Shown one piece after another: positions 27,501 through 32,428 of a DNA stretch of 33,719 bases. The stretch lies in IMG/VR virus record IMGVR_UViG_3300025131_000222, positions 1 to 33,719 of that record; one strand, 5' to 3'. Positions within the stretch are counted from its first letter, which is position 1; each line of letters begins with the position of its first letter. Source of the stretch: a virus. The notes under the pieces are model-generated. The model saw nothing but the letters and a program-made list of their open reading frames with translations. It was not told where the DNA came from and searched no databases. The translations under genes and the position numbers were made by a program.

Positions 27501-28971
27501 CAAATGCGTCAGTTACAGTAATATCATATCCTGGTCTTAAAATGTTTTCATCATGAGTACTAAAAAGATACTTATTCTCAGTAGCATCAATTAGAGAAAC
27601 CTTATTAATATCCCACTCGGTTTTAACGTTAAAATTCCAATTATCAGATCTAATTACATCAGATTCTATTCCCAAAGATTGGAGTTTAATAGTATCATTT
27701 ACATTATACAAATATGTTGGTTCATCTAATTGAAGATCTTTAAGAGTAGTAGTAAATCTAACTTTAATTTGAGTAGATGTAGTAATGCCAACATAAGCAT
27801 ATGAATAGTCATCTAAATGTATATCTTCTTTTCTCTCAATTCTTTTAGTTAAAGTAACTCCAGCACCTGTTAGAACGTCGAAAAATTGATTAGAACTTTT
27901 ACTTCCATACTTTAATTTAAGTTGCTTTCCATCTTCATCAAGAGTATCTAATTCTCCAGAAGGAGGAAATCCAATAGTGGAATCAACATCTAAAACTGTA
28001 GTTCCAGATCCAACAGTAGTTAAAAGTTGAGTTTTTGGATTAGGTTTAAACTTTCCAAAAATAGTTCCACTACTTAAGTCAATATCTCTTTGATATCCAG
28101 CATCAATACTAATTTGATAATATTCTCCGTCTCCATAAAGCAAATTCTGAACATTAGTTACTGTTCCTCTAGATTGAGTGCTATCTTGGAAAAGAGTTAA
28201 ATTCTTAAGATCTTCAGGATCGCCACTTATTTTTTCAACAACATAATCTTGAGTAACCACATAATCAGTATCTGAAGGACGGAATAAAAATTCACTAGGT
28301 TTGAGAACTTTTACTTCATCTCCATACAATGCTCTGAAAAGTATTTTAAATCCTTCATCAGTTCCTTTGGCATCATAAAAACTACTAGCACCAAAAAGAA
28401 AATTTCTTTCATTGAGATCACCACTCAATTCCCTTTCAGAAAATCCAGGAACAACCTGACGCTTAAGTTTTCTGAAAAATTCCTTAAGGAATAGAATATT
28501 TAAATTCTGTATCTCACTCCCCTTCTCATGCTTCTCAGTAACAGTTTCTTTAAATACTAACTTATCTGGGGTATCACTCCCAATGTAGGTTGTAATGCCA
28601 CTGAACCCCCTTATACAGTTCTCAAAAGAGGTTGTAGTCTTATTACCATAGAATATGATCTCATTATCAATTTTTATAATACCATTCTTTTCTGGAAATC
28701 CTTGCGTAAAATTAGTAGAAGCGTCTGTACTTACAGTGGTATCTACAAATGAAACATCATCACCCAATAGAGTAGAATCTTTAAGATTATATAATTCATC
28801 AACTTTTACATATTGATCCATATTTTGCAATAGATCATATGTTCCACCATCTATCTCTTGAGACAAATAATATTGCTGTAAAAATTCCCCAAGAAGAGGA
28901 AAATCTTCCTGAACATACGTTGGGAGTTGGCCAGTAACTAGGTCTTGGAATTGGATTCTATCTATTGCCAT
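15544..28971 (-). CDS. Giant repeat-rich baseplate-region protein (4475 aa) in the gp7 position
   Basis: This gene takes 40% of the window. It lies between gp6 and gp8 where T4 has gene 7 (wedge initiator, 1032 aa), so it is probably the gp7 counterpart or its replacement; I see no direct motif match to T4 gp7. The N-terminal 260 residues (MAIDRIQFQDLVTGQLPTY...) are non-repetitive and resemble the conserved start of marine homologues. Seen further along: several H-G-x-x-x-G-D/E repeats ending in YYV, like the profile often called E1-FCCH in phage tails; a YHYH-type domain at about 1255-1390; GxGY units; three EYG repeats at about 2597-2935; two copies of a fiNgVxQ.P fibre-like domain (about 3249 and 3944); C-H-YPR repeats at about 3434-3760; and GxGYTxxP units near the C-terminus. 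No transmembrane segment or enzyme active site is evident. Confidence 0.85.
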   Translation of the reverse strand: MAIDRIQFQDLVTGQLPTYVQEDFPLLGEFLQQYYLSQEIDGGTYDLLQNMDQYVKVDELYNLKDSTLLGDDVSFVDTTVSTDASTNFTQGFPEKNGIIKIDNEIIFYGNKTTTSFENCIRGFSGITTYIGSDTPDKLVFKETVTEKHEKGSEIQNLNILFLKEFFRKLKRQVVPGFSERELSGDLNERNFLFGASSFYDAKGTDEGFKILFRALYGDEVKVLKPSEFLFRPSDTDYVVTQDYVVEKISGDPEDLKNLTLFQDSTQSRGTVTNVQNLLYGDGEYYQISIDAGYQRDIDLSSGTIFGKFKPNPKTQLLTTVGSGTTVLDVDSTIGFPPSGELDTLDEDGKQLKLKYGSKSSNQFFDVLTGAGVTLTKRIERKEDIHLDDYSYAYVGITTSTQIKVRFTTTLKDLQLDEPTYLYNVNDTIKLQSLGIESDVIRSDNWNFNVKTEWDINKVSLIDATENKYLFSTHDENILRPGYDITVTDAFDSLTGGRVIKKTSGIGFEAVLASGIDLNGNYRVENKLLKGNQENHTLINQSIANVQNTYSKFDGEVLVASNSIPSWGEDVDLNVYDKIKSFSGRANGEIITFDGTDDHGFYTGNGVYYEAGNIVTTTLIYQRTLTSTSISKFDNMDQGVYYVYRVDATSIKLSRSRSDLYEQKYITPSGDVVNNKFIYYPYYQKSISPQSLYRKVIDPLKKDDSYETYTGHTGILLNGVEIINYKSGDQIIYGDVKNVDIIDGGSGYDIINPPLFHVSDVVGTGLTGISAVEGSLEEIKVVDKGFDYIDAPIVTISGGNPIQTASAEAIITDIVHTVSFNAERAGGNIAVSTDGGLSGIGTTSASIGFSTYHKFAPSEKIIYKTNGGDALVGLVTNSAYFVQVVNDSKIKLHGSYSDAVVGVNTIEFTNYGTGIQNIQSANKKNIVTNIVVTDSGSGYQNKKREIVVSGINTASNLIKITNHGYETGETIRYSYEGGSNTLSGLSTTTDYYVSKLDDDNFRLCLVGSGSTTNYYLNNKIYVSLGSTGTGSFNYKPITVTIDGNIGIATLTGQDFRAKIQPRFRGQINSIDLTNNGTGYGSSEIFNLDRQPEIDFYSGNGALVSPVISNGKIVDIVITSNGSQYNSPPNLVLSGVGSFARLTPIINNGQLIEIKIINSGIGYEEGKSSIKVEAAGKNAVTDVDIRRWNINAFERDFNNISADDTFLSNNISNTSLQYGYIYVPRYLRENTYGITEGKILYGNPDLRRDVVTGEEEDSKYHSPIIGWAYDGNPIYGPYGYATPSGGSITRMQSGYQLQVNPTNRPDVGLYKEGFFTEDYSFEDEGHLDVHNGRFCVTPDYPNGVYAYFATIDAVNSGILPFAKSRPPVFPYLIGQSYHSEPIDFNFTNSSNQQEYDIVSHTWLRNTSPYNLDASKSGYDYIFNSNSLKQQTLNVEAATVGNVESVKIISGGDNYQVKDKIFFDNGGTAGSGARAKVEKIGGKKIITVTTNTSEITDVEFGSNSFDQLIGFCTTPHPLSDEDAVNITGLSTHYPVSSGEFEVGVRSDNFILNLGIGDTSTTGIVTYFYVGGNLHYPHIRPNDILGIGTEKVKVLNIDKKSERIRVLREVEGTKTSGIAYTSSRALFEIPRKFRIDVGLSKTTKSFNVNEEFYFYPPETVGLGTVTPTGAGTTIVFGNPGVGVASIFLEPRSLRLPDHRLKLNDKVTYNVNKLNNGDVATAISAWNGITTTTPGPHYAPLTDHATLYVAPLTRDTIGLATNPVGLASTGGGYAGIGTDLGLLYFTSVGTGNYHSLKTSFDDVLTAQVSISTVTVAVSTAHGLSKGDTVFIDLNPKNTKTIDVRYDDYNRRMVFDPTSFSTGDVDVAQNTITLSDHGFNTGDKVIYKSDSPMTNLQHEGMYFVIVDSPDKIKLANLEIDVTNGVPINISGESAGIICRINPLIEISKNQTLKFDLSHSTLAFIQNSVTYSAFDLNLYSDSRYSSQFWTSKSTSAFEVTKSGNPGITTTANLTLEFKDNVPDNLWYKFSLQNPDIIPNIKSEMIIDRESYGYTKINAVKTLYDGQQNVVGVGTTTFTYNLKRPPLKSGYGSTDSSPTYETTSLTANGTIKKVKVTNTGFSYKNLPGIASITSTLGAGALLEAESKNVGSILATEWDANGIGWAYPSDQTLRGVANLPEILKVEPLSSFKSIGVTSAGKDYLVAPDLIVIDGYTKEVLTEADIEYELGDNQVNILYNPTGIYNTPPTILPINNSNGVGITSLSYTDATKTVRLYLNASFSDAEDFHYKVGEPILVENVNVGVATLGKGYDSAGYNYVLFDVTAVDSQLGGSGAWVEYSLEDHLGSGEVPGAVLSQTSYARVISKNQFPIFNPVLKKNNFAIGENVTNGETIGVVESWNNKTEFLKVSVSKEYSVGETVKGLSSNTQGLIGNKINFNSTIKTGAGATIIDGWQKITGFLNNSMQKLPDNQYYQNFSYSLSSKVPFETWDDPVSILNHTSGFEKFADLQVISEQENPFQLVAGADDSNIEVVVDVISEGSLNCEYNFDYVSEGTVYINGSFFSTDIRFENRIISDYYESVGNRVLTIDDFSSSFNSNEGTSKYGKVGAGNSNYTYSKIITYVKDRSYTDERQFAVVGVVQNEALGYVAQYATIESVDDLGYYSYLNTSTGWDLTFYPNNYETRTYDMSTLNFSILNNYSGVTTTAQLGDVVNINSGVSTVAAGVTGTLVSISNTYRAAKVLAMVQDSSNNYTAQEFNMIHDDSVVFLQEYGNIDNVDSTVFTGFGTFNAYLDASNLKLDFISSYDSQVTCNASIVAIADTATGIGTYSLTASRLSSDYVAIAATTILAATTVATFDTPYDAGYYVVSVKDTTNDLYELLEIGCIKQGTDQEAVLVEYGNVGTGGSIGKIGISASGSTALNITYTPNTSTAVQVRAFGADMQVYNDNSNDSAMPADNIVIHSNYGSYSGTKLNLQTQFALNHDGNAIFKRIFDGSDAGIADTTENYIRIADHYWVSGENVQYGWPGTGTTMSIGIDETVVAGIGTTDKLPGDLYVVKVDDGKLRFSGSAEDALASNPTTFELRSVGVGESHTITSKKQNTKALLCIDNMIQSPLVATAVTTTLGENIVFQDKFLTTGITSIASQDIIKMDEEYMLIESIGVGATFRIEVERGKMGSAIAIHTSGALITKMAGNYQIVDNTLNFSEPPHGQVPLSTSTAQPDDRDWVGITTNSTFQGRTFMRRAAEGTNEETYASNYVFDDISNQFTGIKSDFILKADGSNTTGFSTNNAVILINGVFQLPEGEQDNLPNNYTINEADPGVSTITFSGDIREYGYDPSRAEFPRGGMIVSVAATSGFAYQPLVGAAATAVVGSAGTITSVSIGNSGSGYRSGVQGTVVVGVQTYNTGIASAVPIGTATISEGHITAVAITSDPKFYIPRSISGVAYSSVTGMTTVTTNWKHGLDAGDQILLSGIAFTCEYAPSVSVGIATYTNTSGVMTVTTSTVHGLNASKTKDFVILTGLGFTCAIDSGVSTHFYPRAKDPFYDTAVSIASTTATTITLNVGFANAGQQYTHTWKGGTATNAIQSGGNYGHKFVRAKSHSVLADSGATFTPQHVAYTPSIGIVTMTMPSHGLTTSNSVKIDLNSLTLTCAMDAYRTEHTYPRTSDSIAGIFTAITSVTTDTIGFNVGVSTIVNHSITTATYNASTGVMALTIGAHTLKTGTSVKIAEESLTFDCSRDGYATDHKYPRRGDPFFNGMKVINVNTTREFEVNVGTSTVPTFYKTGGIVQPAIIAPRQGTSSAGTGIATGVDPAFNGTPINRIISDTQFEVNTGISTRDHHYARGGTVSQPVEIVIDEPLSYDNIMLQYSAESQSGVGKSATVDIVVGQGSSVVDFTIRDFGYGYGNGEILTLPVGGTTGIPTDTTTNVFAEFALTIENIFTDSFNGWSLGQLQVLDKLDSQFDGTTKAFRLSVNGETVSIQASKGSAIDVEDTLLVFINDVLQEPGVGYEFEGGSVITFSESPRGAYLENGNVAVGDSSKILFYKGAGNVDVVFKDVLDTVKKGDTLDIGYSPLKGQTVILDQDPRIITGINTIDTVETNLYNGVGITTDITVGRPVTWCKQTVDIMSDNTKIGKDRIHYEPLISPVSYLINSVGLGTTAFYVNDLIPSFNPKNEIENDNQRSTWQDIIEINDQNTLTGAAATALVSVGGTISSIVISSGGIGYTAAPIVTISNPVGGGGSTGVGLATANISSAGTVTSVIISYGGTDTGFAYTSTNPPAVLIQPPIIEREKINVDSYEGDSGVIVGVGTTTSGSQQQFYFDLFIPQGSYLRDTNIVSTAVTVSGLGTDDYFVAFDTNASIGSTFATESGDGTTTVGIGTTQLDAVYRVKSVETRTMVNVTAGSTIGFSTDVRRVFVNIDSYNIGIAYTTSPFIGQFSWGKINSEARVGPKSFDAHTMTGIGTPGSGISTSSVVKRFNDLKYTAYT
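17690..18670 (-). repeat. Tandem Cys/His-YPR repeats inside the giant protein
   Basis: Roughly four units, spaced about 55-120 residues apart, lie within residues 3434-3760 of the 4475-aa protein. Each complete unit runs HGL/HTL-x-x-G-x-x-V-x-I, a strand ending F-x-C (AFTCEY, GFTCAID, TLTCAMD, TFDCSRD), then H-x-YPR-x-x-D (THFYPRAKDP, EHTYPRTSD, DHKYPRRGDP), then a strand with I-x-x-NVG. The first unit lacks the HxYPR part. The recurring Cys and His are the most conserved positions. Confidence 0.75.
20165..21180 (-). repeat. Three EYG-type repeats inside the giant protein
   Basis: Three consecutive units of about 110-130 residues (residues about 2597-2935). Each has an aromatic start (YTYSKIITYVKD, NTYRAAKVLAMVQD, DAGYYVVSVKDT), a middle strand, an acidic EYG or AQYATIES-like element (FLQEYGNID, LVEYGNVG), and a closing strand such as LKLDFIS or LNITYTPN. 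The second and third copies are most alike; the first has diverged. Confidence 0.6.
24840..25200 (-). other. YHYH-type domain inside the giant protein
   Basis: Residues about 1255-1390 of the giant contain GWAYDGNPIYGPYGYA, then HLDVHNGRFCVTPDYPNG and FPYLIGQSYHSEP. This order of motifs fits the YHYH domain family (PF14240), which occurs in bacterial secreted proteins and in phage structural proteins. The signature that names the family is altered here to VYAYFAT: both histidines are replaced. The function of the domain in virions is not known to me. Confidence 0.7.
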
Positions 28972-28990
28972 TTACTTTAAGATTATATTT

Positions 28991-30946
28991 TTATGAAGAG
29001 TAAATAGGGTTTCCACGAATTAAATTATTTACATAACTAGATTTAACAAGATAATTACTACCAGAATTATCATTTCCAGAAGAAATTCTGTCATCCACCA
29101 TAGAAACTACCACGTTATTCATATCTAGTTGTAAATAAAGGTCCTGTAATCCAATCACATCATTGGAATAAGGAGTGGCAGAAATTTCAAGTAAAGATGA
29201 TTTACGATTCATTTCAGTTTGTATAAATTTAACAGGATTAAGTTTAACTTCTCCTTTAATGTAATCAATTGTACCAACTGATTTTTTAACCACTACAACC
29301 TCTGTGGGGGAATTTAATTTAAAGAAAAGCAGTGATCCTGTTTTTAAATCTGAATTTGGAATATCTCCCAAATAAAGAGTACTACTTAATCCACTCACTT
29401 TAAACCCAGAAGACCTAATATTATATCCAATAACTTCATTATCCATCACTGGAGGTTTCCCGGGGTTTCTAATATAGAATCTATTACCAAAGCAAATTTC
29501 ATATTCACCAAATTGACCTAAGGCAGCTTCCAGATCTCTTCTCATAGCCACTGTTGTGATATTAGAAGTTACTGCTTCACTACTGTCATCAATGACTTTT
29601 TGGAATTTACTATACTTAAATCTCCCACCAAATTTATTTAACTGAGAAGAATTTGAGTAAGTTAGAATATTTGATAATACTGTTGATTTTACATTCTCAG
29701 GACCTGAAGATAGATTGGTATTATAATAAACATTAGAATTAGATTCTAACCACAAATACTTCAAATCAACAATTTCGGGGATAATTCCAGCAACAGAGTA
29801 CCTTCTTAAGTCATTTGCAATGCTTCTTTTAATGGAACTAGACAAATGAGTGCCATTATGTGGTTTAACGCTGATAAAAACTCTTCCATATGCTGGTGGA
29901 TTTAAAGTTTCACCACCATAAGCAGAAACAGATTCTGTTTCTGGGTAAATTTGGGGTATAATTGCTTCATAATCTGAAGCAGTTACTGCTCTATTCTTAG
30001 CAGAATAGATTTGAGTAGAATATTTTTTAACCGATTCTACACTTTCAATGGAAGATCCTCCATAAGAGGCAATTTCTGTATTAATAACTGAAATTCCAGT
30101 GGTAACAGCTGCCCCATTTTGGTCTAATAACTGACCAGCAAAGGAAAATTGTGAAATATTATTACCTAATTCACCACTATTAACCACATAAGTTGTTTCG
30201 ATATAAGATAAAGCGGATTCACTCAACTCCATTCCAAAAATTCCATCTCCGAAGAGTAATTCATACCTCTCATCTTCTACTTCTTGAAGAAAATATATGG
30301 GAGTTTGAGAATCTATCTTATATAAACTGTTAAATTGTCTAAAAACTCTTGAAACAGTGGAACTTTCGTCTCTTTTTACTATAACTTTAAGTAAACTGGT
30401 GTCAATTCCAGTGTTAGTGAGGATAAATCGCTGATTAGGAGTCCTAGAACTGACTGCAAATGACTGTTTAACAAAAGTTCCTTCATAAATTGGAACATTT
30501 TGGAAAGATGCAATGCCTCCAGGACTTACAGTTGCCTTAGTTTCCTCTAAAACGGAAAAAACATAAGATTGATTTCCAAAAAGAAGACTAGATGTTGCAA
30601 TAATTCCTGGTTGTAGAGTTATTGTTGATATATTCTTCGTAGCAACATTAACTTCAAAAGAAATTGTTGCTGTTGCTGCTTTTCTTGACCTAGGTACATA
30701 CCCTATATTCCTTGCCAGAGAGACTACATTCTCTCTTAGGGTAGCACTGTCAATAAACACCTCATTACTCACCATATTAGCATTATATGAGGAGATATAT
30801 GTATTATATGCTAATGTGTCTATAATTGTAGATAGGTTTGATCCCTCAAAATCATAATCAGTAAAATTGCTGTTCGCTTTCAAATAGTCTCGTATAGAGA
30901 CCTTAATTTGATCAAAATCGATATTGCTAAAATTTACTAAAGGCAT
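28991..30946 (-). CDS. gp6: Baseplate wedge protein gp6
   Basis: gp6 forms the continuous inner ring of the T4-type baseplate and holds gp25 and gp53. It has 651 residues against 660 in T4. Close matches to T4 gp6 include DYDFEGSNLSTIIDTLAYNTY (31-51), the LRENVVSLARNIGYVPRSRKAATATI segment (about 70-95), a FGDGIFG element, AVTASDYEAIIPQIYPETESV near 320 and AYGRVFISVKPHNGTHL near 347. No repeat module has been inserted, and length is normal, in contrast with neighbouring wedge and neck genes. The start codon abuts the gp25 stop (TAAATG), indicating translational coupling. The giant gene follows 19 bases downstream. Confidence 0.93.
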   Translation of the reverse strand: MPLVNFSNIDFDQIKVSIRDYLKANSNFTDYDFEGSNLSTIIDTLAYNTYISSYNANMVSNEVFIDSATLRENVVSLARNIGYVPRSRKAATATISFEVNVATKNISTITLQPGIIATSSLLFGNQSYVFSVLEETKATVSPGGIASFQNVPIYEGTFVKQSFAVSSRTPNQRFILTNTGIDTSLLKVIVKRDESSTVSRVFRQFNSLYKIDSQTPIYFLQEVEDERYELLFGDGIFGMELSESALSYIETTYVVNSGELGNNISQFSFAGQLLDQNGAAVTTGISVINTEIASYGGSSIESVESVKKYSTQIYSAKNRAVTASDYEAIIPQIYPETESVSAYGGETLNPPAYGRVFISVKPHNGTHLSSSIKRSIANDLRRYSVAGIIPEIVDLKYLWLESNSNVYYNTNLSSGPENVKSTVLSNILTYSNSSQLNKFGGRFKYSKFQKVIDDSSEAVTSNITTVAMRRDLEAALGQFGEYEICFGNRFYIRNPGKPPVMDNEVIGYNIRSSGFKVSGLSSTLYLGDIPNSDLKTGSLLFFKLNSPTEVVVVKKSVGTIDYIKGEVKLNPVKFIQTEMNRKSSLLEISATPYSNDVIGLQDLYLQLDMNNVVVSMVDDRISSGNDNSGSNYLVKSSYVNNLIRGNPIYSS

Positions 30947-31348
30947 TTACCTAGTGGGTTCTAATGCGAATGTGAGCTCTTGTAACTGAACATCAATACC
31001 AACAATGTAGTATTGAATTATAACATCAAATTGATTTTTATCAGATTGAGCATTTACTATAACTTCATTTAACCTAACTCTAGGTTCAAAGTTTTCTATA
31101 GTGTTTACAATTTCAGATTTGATGGTAACAGCAGTCAATTTATCCAGTTTTTCAAAAAGTAAATTCGTCACTTGTGATCCTAAAACAGGATTAAAAGGAC
31201 GATCACCTGGAACTGTCATAATAAGATTACGAAGGGATCTTGCAATAGCATAAGAATTATTTAAAGATATTAGATCTCTATTCAGAGGATTAATCTGAAA
31301 AGTAGCGCTAATATCCTTAAATGATTGACTTACCCTTTGTACAGGCAC
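30947..31348 (-). CDS. gp25: Baseplate wedge protein gp25 (GTG start)
   Basis: gp25 is the small wedge protein that nucleates sheath assembly with gp6 and gp53. It has 133 residues, T4 gp25 132. Family motifs are present: RSLRNLIMTVPGDRPFNPVLG (38-58), LLFEKLDKLTA at 63-73, and NFEPRVRLNEVIV near 90-102. The initiator is GTG: the codons reading GTG-CCT-GTA-CAA follow an AAGAAA leader, an in-frame TAG lies seven codons upstream, and no in-frame ATG lies between. The 34-base leader also contains CTAAATAAG, which may be a degenerate late promoter. Confidence 0.92.
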   Translation of the reverse strand: MPVQRVSQSFKDISATFQINPLNRDLISLNNSYAIARSLRNLIMTVPGDRPFNPVLGSQVTNLLFEKLDKLTAVTIKSEIVNTIENFEPRVRLNEVIVNAQSDKNQFDVIIQYYIVGIDVQLQELTFALEPTR

Positions 31349-31370
31349 TTTCTTACTACAAGATTTCTAT

Positions 31371-31379
31371 CTTATTTAG
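31371..31379 (-). promoter_or_regulatory. Possible degenerate late promoter before gp25
   Basis: The minus strand reads CTAAATAAG 22 bases before the gp25 start, one base off NATAAATA (ACTAAATA). A near-identical ACTAAATAA word lies inside the sigma70 promoter spacer at about 33293-33300. The element may be chance in AT-rich DNA. Confidence 0.25.
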
Positions 31380-31382
31380 TCA

Positions 31383-31541
31383 CTAAAATTCATTTAATGT
31401 AATAGGATCATTTTTAGGATCCTGCTCACCTTCTTCATCTATAAAATAGAGGTCGTTGTGTTCCGAAACTTTACTTTGTTTAGGTGTAGCACTATCATTA
31501 GAAATTTCTCTTAGAAATTCACTCTTAGTTATTCTGTCCAT
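31383..31541 (-). CDS. Small acidic hypothetical protein (52 aa)
   Basis: ATG at 31541, TAG at 31383-31385. The product begins MDRITKSEFLREISND and ends with an acidic stretch (FIDEEGEQDPKNDPITLNEF). The start is only 2 bases after the stop of the 93-aa gene, and gp25 follows 34 bases on, so it sits inside an otherwise fully coding operon. No signal peptide, membrane segment or known motif is visible. The spacing and the absence of any other gene in this stretch favour it being real. Confidence 0.55.
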   Translation of the reverse strand: MDRITKSEFLREISNDSATPKQSKVSEHNDLYFIDEEGEQDPKNDPITLNEF

Positions 31542-31543
31542 TT

Positions 31544-31825
31544 TTATTCGTCGTAAACTCTACATTCGAATGCATCAGGATGATTCTCACAATACACCTC
31601 TAATTTTGAATCTTGGTGTCGTGTATGATAATCATTGATTTTACCACTATTGGGATCAATTTCATCATTTTTATGGTACTCATCATAATAAGCATGAGAA
31701 GTTTTTAAATCTTCCTTAGAATACTCAAGTACCCCACCATTAATATGTTCCTTATTATCTTTAGGGTCAAGATAAACTTCATGATCCAAATCGTGTTCAG
31801 TTGCGTTAGTCATCGCTTTTAACAT
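31544..31825 (-). CDS. Acidic hypothetical protein (93 aa)
   Basis: A polar, acidic, His- and Tyr-rich protein with DHEVYLDPKDNKEHINGG and HAYYDEYHKNDEIDP segments and two cysteines near the C-terminus (CENHPDAFEC). Two in-frame starts exist, 31825 and 31813. The second, giving MTNATEHDLDHEV, looks more natural as an N-terminus, but neither has a clear Shine-Dalgarno. It is the first gene after the terminator at 31886-31909 and leads into the 52-aa gene and gp25. I do not recognise a function. Confidence 0.65.
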   Translation of the reverse strand: MLKAMTNATEHDLDHEVYLDPKDNKEHINGGVLEYSKEDLKTSHAYYDEYHKNDEIDPNSGKINDYHTRHQDSKLEVYCENHPDAFECRVYDE

Positions 31826-31858
31826 CCAACGTTACTATTTACTATAGAGCGACGCAAG

Positions 31859-31883
31859 GGTTTCCGCTATTTTTTAGGAAACC
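31859..31883. repeat. Perfect 7-bp inverted repeat in the operon junction
   Basis: GGTTTCC (31859-31865) and GGAAACC (31877-31883) flank an 11-base AT-rich loop. It lies 3 bases from the T-run of the terminator and 34 bases before the next possible start codon. It could be an operator, an mRNA-stabilising 5' hairpin or part of a compound terminator. Confidence 0.45.
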
Positions 31884-31885
31884 AT

Positions 31886-31909
31886 AAAAAAAAACCCCAC
31901 AGAGGGGGT
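31886..31909 (-). terminator. Rho-independent terminator
   Basis: On the minus strand ACCCC and GGGGT arms pair around a 6-base loop (CTCTGT) and are followed by nine T residues. It overlaps the stop codon of the 57-aa gene and closes the upstream operon of small genes and the glycosyltransferase. Confidence 0.75.
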
Positions 31910-32082
31910 CAGGAATTTTCTGTATTAAATGCAACCCCTTCACAATCAGGTTTAGAACAATAATAACGACCTTCACCTTTATTAGGCGTTAAGTACTCAC
32001 AATCAACAGTCCATTCATCCATTGCTTCCCGAACTATCTTTTTTATTTCTCTACGAAACCATGCTGGTAATCTAATAGCCAT
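31909..32082 (-). CDS. Small protein with a Cys cluster (57 aa)
   Basis: ATG at 32082, TGA at 31909-31911. The N-terminal half is a basic amphipathic helix (AIRLPAWFRREIKKIVREAM). The second half has cysteines at 28, 42 and 47 (YYCSKPDCEG), suggesting a small metal-binding or zinc-ribbon-like knuckle, although a fourth ligand is not obvious. The ATG overlaps the TAA of the preceding 49-aa gene by one base (TAATG). The terminator begins at its stop codon. The function is unknown. Confidence 0.6.
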   Translation of the reverse strand: MAIRLPAWFRREIKKIVREAMDEWTVDCEYLTPNKGEGRYYCSKPDCEGVAFNTENS

Positions 32083-32231
32083 TATTTACCTTGACCTCTA
32101 TATACTTTCTTAGCATTATTTCTACTAGTCGCAGTATATTTTGTATGTTTCCCATGACCCTGACGGGTCTTCTTAGGGATGGAATCAATATAATCTGAAC
32201 CACCTAGTAGTCCTTTTCTAATTCTTACCAT
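32082..32231 (-). CDS. Small basic conserved protein (49 aa)
   Basis: ATG at 32231, TAA at 32082-32084. The product (MVRIRKGLLGGSDYIDSIPK, then TRQGHGKHTKYTATSRN and KKVYRGQGK) is strongly basic and Gly-rich, and resembles a short conserved protein I recall from cyanophage genomes. A nucleic-acid-binding or virion-internal role is possible from the charge alone. It overlaps the end of the 69-aa gene by 14 bases and the start of the 57-aa gene by one. Confidence 0.65.
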   Translation of the reverse strand: MVRIRKGLLGGSDYIDSIPKKTRQGHGKHTKYTATSRNNAKKVYRGQGK

Positions 32232-32427
32232 TAATGTCACCTCTCATATAGGTAGTTACTAATTTTCTTTTAACTGATTCTGGGGTAGCACTAACTCTAA
32301 AATCTACCCCATCTCTTTCGGAAAGATGCGTAAGCGTCATAGCAGTAAGATCCCATAATGAATCGTTATCTCTTACTGCTAAGCAATACTCAAAAAACTT
32401 ATTCTCTAAACTTCTAAGAAGTTTCAT
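32218..32427 (-). CDS. Hypothetical protein (69 aa)
   Basis: Starts one base after the glycosyltransferase stop, preceded by GA-rich sequence in the end of that gene. The product is largely helical (KLLRSLENKFFEYCLAVRD at 2-20, LWDLTAMTLTHLSERDG at 24-40) with a basic C-terminus. No domain is recognised. The tight spacing implies cotranscription with the glycosyltransferase, but no functional link is shown. Confidence 0.6.
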   Translation of the reverse strand: MKLLRSLENKFFEYCLAVRDNDSLWDLTAMTLTHLSERDGVDFRVSATPESVKRKLVTTYMRGDINGKN

Positions 32428-32428
32428 C

